Shown: positions 37,001 through 48,679 of the stretch, piece by piece | Position numbering within the stretch: position 1 is the first letter of the stretch | How the letters are laid out: every line of letters begins with the position of its first letter | Assembly (NCBI RefSeq): GCF_052857255.1 | Contig: NC_135504.1 | Location: 141,386,121 to 141,450,120 of the forward strand | Length of the DNA: 64,000 bases | Reading direction: 5' to 3' | DNA from: Amblyomma americanum | Lineage: Eukaryota; Arthropoda; Arachnida; Ixodida; Ixodidae | Notes under the pieces: model-generated | Told to the model about the DNA's origin: nothing | Seen by the model: only the letters and a program-made list of their open reading frames with translations | The model's database searches: none | Made by a program: the position numbers and the translations under genes

Positions 37001-38270
37001 CGCGTAGGAGAAACGGCGCGTTGGAGAAGCTCCGCGTTGGAGAAACACCGCGCTTGAAACACACCGCGCTGGAGAAACTCCGCGATGGAGAAAGTCCGCG
37101 TTGGAGAAGGTCCGCGTTGGAGAAAGTCCGCGCTGGAGAAACTGCGCGTTGGAGAAACTGCGCGTTGGAGAAACTCCGCGTTGGAGAAACTCTGCGTTGG
37201 AGAAAGTCCGCGTTGGAGAAAGTCCGCGTTGGTGAGAGTCCGCGATGGAGAAGCTCCGCGCTGGAGATTCTCCGCGGTGGAGAAACTCCGCGCTGGAGAA
37301 ACTCCGTGTTGGAGAAACTCTGTGTTGGAGAAATTCCGCCTTGGGGAAACTTCGCTTTGAAGAAACGGCGCGTTGGAGAAACTCCGCGTTAGAGAAACTC
37401 CGCGCTTGAAACACACCGCGCTGGAGAAACTCCGCGTTAGAGAAAGTCCGCGTCGGAGAAGATCCGCGTTGGAGAAAGTCCGCGTTGGAGAAAATCCGTG
37501 TTGTAGAAACTCCGCCTTGGAGAAACTTCGCGTTGAAGAAACGGCGCGTTGGAAAAACTCCGCGTTCAAGAAACTCCGCGCTTGAAACACACCGCGCTGG
37601 AGAAACTCCGCGTTGGAGAAACTCCGTGTTGTAGAAACTCCGCTTTGGAGAAACTTCGCGTTGAAGAAACGGCGCGTTGGAGATTCTCCGCGTTGGAGAA
37701 ACTCCGCACTTGAAACACACCTTGCTGGAGAAACTCCATGTTGGAGAAAGTCCGCGTTGGAGAAGGTCCGCGTTGGAGAAAGTCCGCGTTGGAGAAAGTC
37801 CGCGTTGGAGAAACTCCGCGTTGAAGAAAGTCCGCGTTGGAGAAAGTCCGCGCTGGAGAAACTCCGCGTTGTATAAACTCCGCGATGAAGAAAGTCCGCG
37901 ACGGACAAACTCCGCGATGGAGAAACTCCGCGTTGGAGAAAAGTCCGCTCTGGAGAAACTCTACGCTGGAGAAACTCCGCGATGGAGACACTCCGCGCTG
38001 GAGAAACTCCGCGCTGGAGAAACTCCGCGCTGGAGAAACTCCGTGTTGGGGAAACTTCGCGTTGGAGAAACGGTGCGTTGGAGAAGCTCCGCGTTGGAGA
38101 AACTCCGCGCTTGAAACACACCACGGTGGAGAAACTCCGCGTTGCAGAAAGTCAGCGTTGGAGAAGGTCCGCGTTGGAGAAAGTCCGCGTTGGAGAAAGT
38201 CCGCGCTGGAGAAACTCCGCGTTGTATAAACTCCGCGCTGGAGAAACTCCGCGATGAAGAAAATCCGCGA
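31010..38270 (+). repeat. Long block of domain B2, copy 1 (copy 2 at 40565-48033)
   Basis: Variants here recur in order in copy 2, at offsets rising from 9,555 to 9,571, 9,587 and 9,763 bp. The rises reflect losses of 16, 16 and 176 bp here, and later 48-bp differences in both directions cancel. Rare variants shared only between partner positions include GAAACAAACCACGG (33914 and 43677), GAAACGCCGTGC (34230 and 43993), GTTGGCGAAACTCC (36012 and 45775) and a 2-bp deletion giving GAAACACCACGG (36513 and 46228). The block also contains 2.4 to 2.6-kb HOR copies. Confidence 0.87.
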
Positions 38271-38289
38271 CGTACAAACTCCGCGTTGG

Positions 38290-39186
38290 AGAAAGTCCGC
38301 GTTGGAGAAGGTCCGCGTTGGAGAAAGTCCGCGTTGGAGAAAGTCCGCGTTGGAGAAACTCCGCGTTGAAGAAAGTCCGCGCTGGAGAAACTCCGCGTTG
38401 TATAAACTCCGCGCTGGAGAAACTCCGCGATGGAGAACCTCCGCGACGGACAAACTCCGCGATGGAGAAACTCCGCGTTGGAGAAAAGTCAGCTCTGGAG
38501 AAACTCTACGCTGAAGAAACTCCGCGCTAGAGCAACTCCGCGTTCGAGAAACTCCGCGCTGGAGAAACTCCGTGCTGCATAAAATCTGCGCTGGAGAAAC
38601 TCCGGGCTGGAGAAACTCCGTGTTGGAGAAACTCCGCGCTGGAGAAACTTCGCGTTGGAGAAACTGCGCGTTGGAGAAACTCCGCGTTGGAGAAAGTCCG
38701 CGTTGGAGAAAGTCCGTGTTGGAGAGTGTCCGCGATGGAGAAACTCCGCGCTGGAGAAACTCCGTGGTGGGGAAACTTCGCGTAGGAGAAACGGCGCGTT
38801 GGAGAAGCTCCGCGTTGGAGAAACACCGCGCTTGAAACACACCGCGCTGGAGAAACTCCGCGTTGGAGAAAGTCCGCGTTGGAGAAGGTCCGCGTTGGAG
38901 AAAGTCCGCGCTGGAGAAACTGCGCGTTGGAGAAACTGCGCGTTAGAGAAACTCCGCGTTGGAGAAACTCTGCGTTGGAGAAAGTCCGCGTTGGAGAAAG
39001 TCCGCGTTGGTGAGAGTCCGCGATGGAGAAACTCCGCGCTGGAGAAACTACGCGTTTGAGAAACTCCGAACTGGAGAAACTCCGCGATGGAGACAATCCG
39101 CGCTTGAGAAACTCCACGCTGAAGAAACTCCGTGTAGGAGAAACTCCGTGTTGGAGAAACTCCGCGTTGGAGAAACTCCGCTTTGG
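38290..39186 (+). repeat. 897-bp tandem pair, copy 1
   Basis: This segment is followed directly by a second copy at 39187 to about 40067. The offset is 897 bp, dropping to 881 bp after loss of one or more monomers. Both copies hold GAAAAGTCAGCTCTGG, GTGCTGCATAAAATC and AAGTCCGTGTTGG or AAGTTCGTGTTGG, in that order. The pair lies between the two long blocks of domain B2. It resembles 30.4-30.9 kb and parts of 53.5-54.1 kb. Confidence 0.82.
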
Positions 39187-40067
39187 AGAAAGTCCGCGTT
39201 GGAGAAAGTCCGCGTTGGAGAAAGTCCGCGTTGGAGAAAGTCCGCGTTGGAGAAACTCCGCGTTGAAGAAAGTCCGCGCTGGAGAAACTCCGCGTTGTAT
39301 AAACTCCGCGCTGGAGAAACTCCGCGATGGAGAACCTCCGCGACGGACAAACTCCGCGATGGAGAAACTCCGCGTTGGAGAAAAGTCAGCTCTGGAGAAA
39401 CTCTACGCTGAAGAAACTCCGCGTTAGAGCAACTCCGCGTTCGAGAAACTCCGCGCTGGAGAAACTCCGTGCTGCATAAAATCTGCGCTGGAGAAACTCC
39501 GGGCTGGAGAAACTCCGTGTTGGAGAAACTCCGCGCTGGAGAAACTTCGCGTTGGAGAAACTGCGCGTTGGAGAAACTCCGCGTTGGAGAAAGTCCGCGT
39601 TGGAGAAAGTTCGTGTTGGAGAGTGTCCGCGATGGAGAAACTCCGCGCTGGAGAAACTCCGTGGTGGGGAAACTTCGCGTAGGAGAAACGGCGCGTTGGA
39701 GAAGCTCCGCGTTGGAGAAACACCGCGCTTGAAACACACCGCGCTGGAGAAACTCCGCGTTGGAGAAGGTCCGCGTTGGAGAAAGTCCGCGCTGGAGAAA
39801 CTGCGCGTTGGAGAAACTGCGCGTTAGAGAAACTCCGCGTTGGAGAAACTCTGCGTTGGAGAAAGTCCGCGTTGGAGAAAGTCCGCGTTGGTGAGAGTCC
39901 GCGATGGAGAAACTCCGCGCTGGAGAAACTACGCGTTTGAGAAACTCCGAACTGGAGAAACTCCGCGATGGAGACAATCCGCGCTTGAGAAACTCCGCGC
40001 TGAAGAAACTCCGTGTAGGAGAAACTCCGTGTTGGAGAAACTCCGCGTTGGAGAAACTCCGCTTTGG
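39187..40067 (+). repeat. 897-bp tandem pair, copy 2
   Basis: This copy directly follows copy 1 and carries private substitutions (GCGTTAGAGCAACTCC near 39421, AAGTTCGTGTTGG near 39609). One GTTGGAGAAAGTCC/AAGG step is missing near 39755, which accounts for the offset change. It runs into the first 2,598-bp HOR copy. Confidence 0.8.
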
Positions 40068-42382
40068 AGAAAGTCCGCGTTGGAGAAAGTCCGCGTTGGA
40101 GAGTCCGCGATGGAGAAACTCCGCGCTGGAGAAAAATCGGGCTGGAGAAACTCCGTGTTGGAGAAACTCCGCGTTTGAGAAACTCCGAACTGGAGAAGCT
40201 CCGCGCTGGAGATTCTCCGCGGTGGAGAAACTCCGCGCTGGAGAAACTCCGTGTTGGAGAAACTAAAACTTCGCTTTGAAGAAACGGCGCGTTGGAGAAA
40301 CTCCGCGTTAGAGAAACTCCGCGCTTGAAACACACCGCGCTGGAGAAACTCCGCGTTAGAGAAAGTCCGCGTCGGAGAAGGTCCGCGTTGGAGAAAGTCC
40401 GCGTTGGAGAAAATCCGTGTTGTAGAAACTCCGCCTTGGAGAAACTTCGCGTTGAAGAAACGGCGCGTTGGAAAAACTCCGCGTTCGAGAAACTCCGCGC
40501 TTGAAACACACCGCGCTGGAGAAACTCCGCGTTGGAGAAAGTCCGCGTCGGAGAAGGTCCGCGTTGGAGAAACTCCGCGTTGGAGAAACTCCGTGTTGTA
40601 GAAACTCCGCTTTGGAGAAACTTCGCGTTGAAGAAACGGCGCGTTGGAGATTCTCCGCGTTGGAGAAACTCCGCACTTGAAACACACCTTGCTGGAGAAA
40701 CTCAGCGTTGGAGAAAGTCCGCGTTGGAGAAGGTCCGCGTTGGAGAAAGTCCGCGTTGGAGAAAGTCCGCGTTGGAGAAACTCCGCGTTGAAGAAAGTCC
40801 GCGTTGGAGAAAGTCCGCGCTGGAGAAACTCCGCGTTGTATAAACTCCGCGAAGAAGAAAGTCCGCGACGGACAAACTCCGCGATGGAGAAACTCCGCGT
40901 TGGAGAAAAGTCCGCTCTGGAGAAACTCTACGCTGGAGAAACTCCGCGATGGAGACACTCCGCGCTGGAGAAACTCCGCGCTGGAGAAACTCCGCGCTGG
41001 AGAAACTCCGTGTTGGGGAAACTTCGCGTTGGAGAAACGGTGCGTTGGAGAAGCTCCGCGTTGGAGAAACTCCGCGCTTGAAACACACCACGGTGGAAAA
41101 ACTCCGCGTTGCAGAAAGTCAGCGTTGGAGAAGGTCCGCGTTGGAGAAAGTCCGCGCTGGAGAAACTCCGCGTTGTATAAACTCCACGCTGGAGAAACTC
41201 CGCGATGAAGAAAATCCGCGACGTACAAACTCCGCGATGGAGAAACTCCGCGTTGGAGAAAAGTCCGCTCTGGAGAAACTCTACGCTGGAGAAACTCCGC
41301 GCTGGAGCAACTCCGCGTTGGAGAAACTCCGCGCTGGAGAAACTCCGTGCTGCATAAAATCTGCGCTTGAGAAACTCCGGGCTGGAGAAACTACGCGCTG
41401 GAGAAACTCCGTGCTGGACAAACTCCGCGCTGGAGAAACTTCGCGTTGGAGAAACTCCGCGTTGGAGAAACTCCGCGTTGGAGAAAGTCCGCGTTGGAGA
41501 AAGTCCGCGTTGGAGAGTGTCCGCGATGGAGAAACTCCGCGCTGGAGAAACTCCGTGGTGGGGACACTTCGCGTAGGAGAAACGGCGCGTTGGAGAAGCT
41601 CCGCGTTGGAGAAACACCGCGCTTGAAACACACCGCGCTGGAGAAACTCCGCGATGGAGAAAGTCCGCGTTGGAGAAGGTCCGCGTTGGAGAAAGTCCGC
41701 GCTGGAGAAACTGCGCGTTGGAGAAACTGCGCGTTGGAGAAACTCCGCGTTGGAGAAACTCTGCGTTGGAGAAAGTCCGCGTTGGAGAAAGTCCGCGTTG
41801 GTGAGAGTCCGCGATGGAGAAACTCCGCGCTGGAGAAACTACGCGTTTGAGAAACTCCGAACTGGAGAAGCTCCGCGCTGGAGATTCTCCGCGGTGGAGA
41901 AACTCCGCGCTGGAGAAACTCCGTGTTGGAGAAACTCTGTGTTGGAGAAATTCCGCCTTGGGGAAACTTCGCTTTGAAGAAACGGCGCGTTGGAGAAACT
42001 CCGCGTTAGAGAAACTCCGCGCTTGAAACACACCGCGCTGGAGAAACTCCGCGTTAGAGAAAGTCCGCGTCGGAGAAGGTCCGCGTTGTAGAAAGTCCGC
42101 GTTGGAGAAAATCCGTGTTGTAGAAACTCCGCCTTGGAGAAACTTCGCGTTGAAGAAACGGCGCGTTGGAAAAACTCCGCGTTCGAGAAACTCCGCGCTT
42201 GAAACACACCGCGCTGGAGAAACTCCGCGTTGGAGAAAGTCCGCGTCGGAGAAGGTCCGCGTTGGAGAAACTCCGCGTTGGAGAAACTCCGTGTTGTAGA
42301 AACTCCGCGCTGGAGAAACTCCGCGTTGGAGAAAGTCCGCGTTGGAGAAGGTCCGCGTTGGAGAAAGTCCGCGTTGGAGAAA
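39785..42382 (+). repeat. 2,598-bp HOR, copy 1 of 3
   Basis: From GCTGGAGAAACTGCGCG near 39791 every rare variant recurs exactly 2,598 bp downstream. A clear tag is GAAACTAAAACTTCGC (the run AAACTAAAAC at 40260). 2,598 bp is 162 monomers plus 6 bp, because the unit contains a few monomers of 15, 17 or fewer bases. This copy carries GCGAAGAAGAAAG near 40849 where other copies read GCGATGAAGAAAG. Confidence 0.9.
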
Positions 42383-44980
42383 GTCCGCGCTGGAGAAACT
42401 GCGCGTTGGAGAAACTGCGCGTTAGAGAAACTCCGCGTTGGAGAAACTCTGCGTTGGAGAAAGTCCGCGTTGGAGAAAGTCCGCGTTGGTGAGAGTCCGC
42501 GATGGAGAAACTCCGCGCTGGAGAAACTACGCGTTTGAGAAACTCCGAACTGGAGAAACTCCGCGATGGAGACAATCCGCGCTTGAGAAACTCCGCGCTG
42601 AAGAAACTCCGTGTAGGAGAAACTCCGTGTTGGAGAAACTCCGCGTTGGAGAAACTCCGCTTTGGAGAAAGTCCGCGTTGGAGAAAGTCCGCGTTGGAGA
42701 GTCCGCGATGGAGAAACTCCGCGCTGGAGAAAAATCGGGCTGGAGAAACTCCGTGTTGGAGAAACTCCGCGTTTGAGAAACTCCGAACTGGAGAAGCTCC
42801 GCGCTGGAGATTCTCCGCGGTGGAGAAACTCCGCGCTGGAGAAACTCCGTGTTGGAGAAACTAAAACTTCGCTTTGAAGAAACGGCGCGTTGGAAAAACT
42901 CCGCGTTAGAGAAACTCCGCGCTTGAAACACACCGCGCTGGAGAAACTCCGCGTTAGAGAAAGTCCGCGTCGGAGAAGGTCCGCGTTGGAGAAAGTCCGC
43001 GTTGGAGAAAATCCGTGTTGTAGAAACTCCGCCTTGGAGAAACTTCGCGTTGAAGAAACGGCGCGTTGGAAAAACTCCGCGTTCGAGAAACTCCGCGCTT
43101 GAAACACACCGCGCTGGAGAAACTCCGCGTTGGAGAAAGTCCGCGTCGGAGAAGGTCCGCGTTGGAGAAACTCCGCGTTGGAGAAACTCCGTGTTGTAGA
43201 AACTCCGCTTTGGAGAAACTTCGCGTTGAAGAAACGGCGCGTTGGAGATTCTCCGCGTTGGAGAAACTCCGCACTTGAAACACACCTTGCTGGAGAAACT
43301 CAGCGTTGGAGAAAGTCCGCGTTGGAGAAGGTCCGCGTTGGAGAAAGTCCGCGTTGGAGAAAGTCCGCGTTGGAGAAACTCCGCGTTGAAGAAAGTCCGC
43401 GTTGGAGAAAGTCCGCGCTGGAGAAACTCCGCGTTGTATAAACTCCGCGATGAAGAAAGTCCGCGACGGACAAACTCCGCGATGGAGAAACTCCGCGTTG
43501 GAGAAAAGTCCGCTCTGGAGAAACTCTACGCTGGAGAAACTCCGCGATGGAGACACTCCGCGCTGGAGAAACTCCGCGCTGGAGAAACTCCGCGCTGGAG
43601 AAACTCCGTGTTGGGGAAACTTCGCGTTGGAGAAACGGTGCGTTGGAGAAGCTCCGCGTTGGAGAAACTCCGCGCTTGAAACAAACCACGGTGGAAAAAC
43701 TCCGCGTTGCAGAAAGTCAGCGTTGGAGAAGGTCCGCGTTGGAGAAAGTCCGCGCTGGAGAAACTCCGCGTTGTATAAACTCCGCGCTGGAGAAACTCCG
43801 CGATGAAGAAAATCCGCGACGTACAAACTCCGCGATGGAGAAACTCCGCGTTGGAGAAAAGTCCGCTCTGGAGAAACTCTACGCTGGAGAAACTCCGCGC
43901 TGGAGCAACTCCGCGTTGGAGAAACTCCGCGCTGGAGAAACTCCGTGCTGCATAAAATCTGCGCTTGAGAAACTCCGGGCTGGAGAAACTACGCGCTGGA
44001 GAAACGCCGTGCTGGACAAACTCCGCGCTGGAGAAACTTCGCGTTGGAGAAACTCCGCGTTGGAGAAACTCCGCGTTGGAGAAAGTCCGCGTTGGAGAAA
44101 GTCCGCGTTGGAGAGTGTCCGCGATGGAGAAACTCCGCGCTGGAGAAACTCCGTGGTGGGGAAACTTCGCGTAGGAGAAACGGCGCGTTGGAGAAGCTCC
44201 GCGTTGGAGAAACACCGCGCTTGAAACACACCGCGCTGGAGAAACTCCGCGATGGAGAAAGTCCGCGTTGGAGAAGGTCCGCGTTGGAGAAAGTCCGCGC
44301 TGGAGAAACTGCGCGTTGGAGAAACTGCGCGTTGGAGAAACTCCGCGTTGGAGAAACTCTGCTTTGGAGAAAGTCCGCGTTGGAGAAAGTCCGCGTTGGT
44401 GAGAGTCCGCGATGGAGAAACTCCGCGCTGGAGAAACTACGCGTTTGAGAAACTCCGAACTGGAGAAGCTCCGCACTGGAGATTCTCCGCGGTGGAGAAA
44501 CTCCGCGCTGGAGAAACTCCGTGTTGGAGAAACTCTGTGTTGGAGAAATTCCGCCTTGGGGAAACTTCGCTTTGAAGAAACGGCGCGTTGGAGAAACTCC
44601 GCGTTAGAGAAACTCCGCGCTTGAAACACACCGCGCTGGAGAAACTCCGCGTTAGAGAAAGTCCGCGTCGGAGAAGGTCCGCGTTGGAGAAAGTCCGCGT
44701 TGGAGAAAATCCGTGTTGTAGAAACTCCGCCTTGGAGAAACTTCGCGTTGAAGAAACGGCGCGTTGGAAAAACTCCGCGTTCGAGAAACTCCGCGCTTGA
44801 AACACACCGCGCTGGAGAAACTCTGCGTTGGAGAAAGTCCGCGTCGGAGAAGGTCCGCGTTGGAGAAACTCCGCGTTGGAGAAACTCCGTGTTGTAGAAA
44901 CTCCGCGCTGGAGAAACTCCGCGTTGGAGAAAGTCCGCGTTGGAGAAGGTCCGCGTTGGAGAAAGTCCGCGTTGTAGAAA
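42383..44980 (+). repeat. 2,598-bp HOR, copy 2 of 3
   Basis: The AAACTAAAAC tag is at 42858, exactly 2,598 bp from copy 1 and from copy 3. In the second half of the copy, private variants (GAAACAAACCACGG, GAAACGCCGTGC, GCTTTGGAGAAAG near 44353) match 33.9-34.6 kb and not the neighbouring copies. This part was therefore exchanged with, or duplicated together with, the 31.0-38.3 kb block. Confidence 0.9.
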
Positions 44981-47375
44981 GTCCGCGCTGGAGAAACTGC
45001 GCGTTGGAGAAACTGCGCGTTAGAGAAACTCCGCGTTGGAGAAACTCTGCGTTGGAGAAAGTCCGCGTTGGAGAAAGTCCGCGTTGGTGAGAGTCCGCGA
45101 TGGAGAAACTCCGCGCTGGAGAAACTACGCGTTTGAGAAACTCCGAACTGGAGAAACTCCGCGATGGAGACAATCCGCGCTTGAGAAACTCCGCGCTGAA
45201 GAAACTCCGTGTAGGAGAAACTCCGTGTTGGAGAAACTCCGCGTTGGAGAAACTCCGCTTTGGAGAAAGTCCGCGTTGGAGAAAGTCCGCGTTGGAGAGT
45301 CCGCGATGGAGAAACTCCGCGCTGGAGAAAAATCGGGCTGGAGAAACTCCGTGTTGGAGAAACGCCGCGTTTGAGAAACTCCGAACTGGAGAAGCTCCGC
45401 GCTGGAGATTCTCCGCGGTGGAGAAACTCCGCGCTGGAGAAACTCCGTGTTGGAGAAACTAAAACTTCGCTTTGAAGAAACGGCGCGTTGGAAAAACTCC
45501 GCGTTAGAGAAACTCCGCGCTTGAAACACACCGCGCTGGAGAAACTCCGCGTTAGAGAAAGTCCGCGTCGGAGAAGGTCCGCGTTGGAGAAAGTCCGCGT
45601 TGGAGAAAATCCGTGTTGTAGAAACTCCGCCTTGGAGAAACTTCGCGTTGAAGAAACGGCGCGTTGGAAAAACTCCGCGTTCGAGAAACTCCGCGCTTGA
45701 AACACACCGCGCTGGAGAAACTCCGCGTTGGAGAAAGTCCGCGTCGGAGAAGGTCCGCGTTGGAGAAACTCCGCGTTGGCGAAACTCCGTGTTGTAGAAA
45801 CTCCGCTTTGGAGAAACTTCGCATTGAAGAAACGGCGCGTTGGAGATTCTCCGCGTTGGAGAAACTCCGCACTTGAAACACACCTTGCTGGAGAAACTCA
45901 GCGTTGGAGAAAGTCCGCGTTGGAGAAGGTCCGCGTTGGAGAAAGTCCGCGTTGGAGAAAGTCCGCGTTGGAGAAACTCCGCGTTGAAGAAAGTCCGCGA
46001 TGAAGAAAGTCCGCGACGGACAAACTCCGCGATGGAGAAACTCCGCGTTGGAGAAAAGTCCGCTCTGGAGAAACTCTACGCTGGAGAAACTCCGCGATGG
46101 AGACACTCCGCGCTGGAGAAACTCCGCGCTGGAGAAACTCCGCGCTGGAGAAACTCCGTGTTGGGGAAACTTCGCGTTGGAGAAACGGTGCGTTGGAGAA
46201 GCTCCGCGTTGGAGAAACTCCGCGCTTGAAACACCACGGTGGAAAAACTCCGCGTTGCAGAAAGTCAGCGTTGGAGAAGGTCCGCGTTGGAGAAAGTCCG
46301 CGCTGGAGAAACTCCGCGTTGTATAAACTCCGCGCTGGAGAAACTCCGCGATGAAGAAAATCCGCGACGTACAAACTCCGCGATGGAGAAACTCCGCGTT
46401 GGAGAAAAGTCCGCTCTGGAGAAACTCTACGCTGGAGAAACTCCGCGCTGGAGCAACTCCGCGTTGGAGAAACTCCGCGCTGGAGAAACTCCGTGCTGCA
46501 TAAAATCTGCGCTTGAGAAACTCCGGGCTGGAGAAACTACGCGCTGGAGAAACTCCGTGCTGGACAAACTCCGCGCTGGAGAAACTTCGCGTTGGAGAAA
46601 CTCCGCGTTGGAGAAACTCCGCGTTGGAGAAAGTCCGCGTTGGAGAAAGTCCGCGTTGGAGAGTGTCCGCGATGGAGAAACTCGGCGCTGGAGAAACTCC
46701 GTGGTGGGGAAACTTCGCGTAGGAGAAACGGCGCGTTGGAGAAGCTCCGCGTTGGAGAAACACCGCGCTTGAAACACACCGCGCTGGAGAAACTCCGCGA
46801 TGGAGAAAGTCCGCGTTGGAGAAGGTCCGCGTTGGAGAAAGTCCGCGCTGGAGAAACTGCGCGTTGGAGAAACTGCGCGTTGGAGAAACTCCGCGTTGGA
46901 GAAACTCTGCGTTGGAGAAAGTCCGCGTTGGAGAAAGTCCGCGTTGGTGAGAGTCCGCGATGGAGAAACTCCGCGCTGGAGAAACTACGCGTTTGAGAAA
47001 CTCCGAACTGGAGAAGCTCCGCGCTGGAGATTCTCCGCGGTGGAGAAACTCCGCGCTGGAGAAACTCCGTGTTGGAGAAACTCTGTGTTGGAGAAATTCC
47101 GCCTTGGGGAAACTTCGCTTTGAAGAAACGGCGCGTTGGAGAAACTCCGCGTTAGAGAAACTCCGCGCTTGAAACACACCGCGCTGGAGAAACTCCGCGT
47201 TAGAGAAAGTCCGCGTCGGAGAAGGTCCGCGTTGGAGAAAGTCCGCGTTGGAGAAAATCCGTGTTGTAGAAACTCCGCCTTGGAGAAACTTCGCGTTGAA
47301 GAAACGGCGCGTTGGAAAAACTCCGTGTTCGAGAAACTCCGCGCTTGAAACACACCGCGCTGGAGAAACTCCGCG
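44981..47375 (+). repeat. 2,598-bp HOR, copy 3 of 3, truncated
   Basis: The AAACTAAAAC tag is at 45456. Near 45985 the copy lacks 48 bp (three monomers) and near 46228 a further 2 bp, so the offset to copy 2 falls to 2,548 bp. Co-linearity with copy 2 ends near 47,375, where copy 2 continues into GTCGGAGAAGG monomers and this copy jumps to GTGTTGGAGAAACTCCGC. The same jump occurs at 37,612 in the partner block. Confidence 0.88.
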
Positions 47376-48631
47376 TTGGAGAAACTCCGTGTTGGAGAAA
47401 CTCCGCTTTGGAGAAACTTCGCGTTGAAGAAACGGCGCGTTGGAGATTCTCCGCGTTGGAGAAACTCCGCACTTGAAACACACCTTGCTGGAGAAACTCC
47501 GCGTTGGAGAAAGTCCGCGTTGGAGAAGGTCCGCGTTGGAGAAAGTCCGCGTTGGAGAAAGTCCGCGTTGGAGAAACTCCGCGTTGAAGAAAGTCCGCGT
47601 TGGAGAAAGTCCGCGCTGGAGAAACTCCGCGTTGTATAAACTCCGCGATTAAGAAAGTCCGCGACGGACAAACTCCGCGATGGAGAAACTCCGCGTTGGA
47701 GAAAAGTCCGCTCTGGAGAAACTCTACGCTGGAGAAACTCCGCGATGGAGACACTCCGCGCTGGAGAAACTCCGCGCTGGAGAAACTCCGCGCTGGAGAA
47801 ACTCCGTGTTGGGGAAACTTCGCGTTGGAGAAACGGTGCGTTGGAGAAGCTCCGCGTTGGAGAAACTCCGCGCTTGAAACACACCACGGTGGAGAAACTC
47901 CGCGTTGCAGAAAGTCAGCGTTGGAGAAGGTCCGCGTTGGAGAAAGTCCGCGTTGGAGAAAGTCCGCGCTGGAGAAACTCCGCGTTGTATAAACTCCGCG
48001 CTGGAGAAACTCCGCGATGAAGAAAATCCGCGACGTACAAACTCCGCGATGGAGAAACTCCGCGTTGGAGAAAAGTCCGCTCTGGAGAAACTCTACGCTG
48101 GAGAAACTCCGCGCTGGAGCAACTCCGCGTTGGAGAAACTCCGCGCTGGAGAAACTCCGTGCTGCATAAAATCTGCGCTTGAGAAACTCCGGGCTGGAGA
48201 AACTCCGCGCTGGAGAAACTCCGTGCTGGACAAACTCCGCGCTGGAGAAACTTCGCGTTGGAGAAACTCCGCGTTGGAGAAACTCCGCGTTGGAGAAAGT
48301 CCGCGTTGGAGAAAGTCCGCGTTGGAGAGTGTCCGCGATGGAGAAACTCCGCGCTGGAGAAACTCCGTGGTGGGGAAACTTCGCGTAGGAGAAACGGCGC
48401 GTTGGAGAAGCTCCGCGTTGGAGAAACACCGCGCTTGAAACACACCGCGCTGGAGAAACTCCGCGTTGGAGAAAGTCCGCGTTGGAGAAAGTCCGCGCTG
48501 GAGAAACTGCGCGTTGGAGAAACTGCGCGTTGGAGAAACTCCGCGTTGGAGAAACTCTGCGTTGGAGAAAGTCCGCGTTGGAGAAAGTCCGCGTTGGTGA
48601 GAGTCCGCGATGGAGAAACTCCGCGCTGGAG

Positions 48632-48679
48632 AAACTACGCGTTTGAGAAACTACGCGTTTGAGAAACTACGCGTTTGAG
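48632..48679 (+). repeat. Three identical adjacent variant monomers
   Basis: The variant AAACTACGCGTTTGAG is present three times in a row with no difference. At every other site where I saw it (for example 47.0, 46.98 and 51.08 kb) it occurs once, followed by AAACTCCGAACTGG. This is a local gain of two monomers, probably recent slippage or unequal exchange. Confidence 0.9.

Larger units (their letters stand above)
40565..48033 (+). repeat. Long block of domain B2, copy 2 (copy 1 at 31010-38270)
   Basis: This block pairs with 31.0-38.3 kb. It is about 0.2 kb longer (208 bp, thirteen monomers), mainly because it keeps both 176-bp sub-repeats near 42.9-43.1 kb where copy 1 has only one near 33.3 kb. 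The block ends shortly after GCGACGTACAAACTCC near 48030. Past that point copy 1 goes into the 897-bp pair and copy 2 continues with GATGGAGAAACTCCGCG. Confidence 0.87.
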
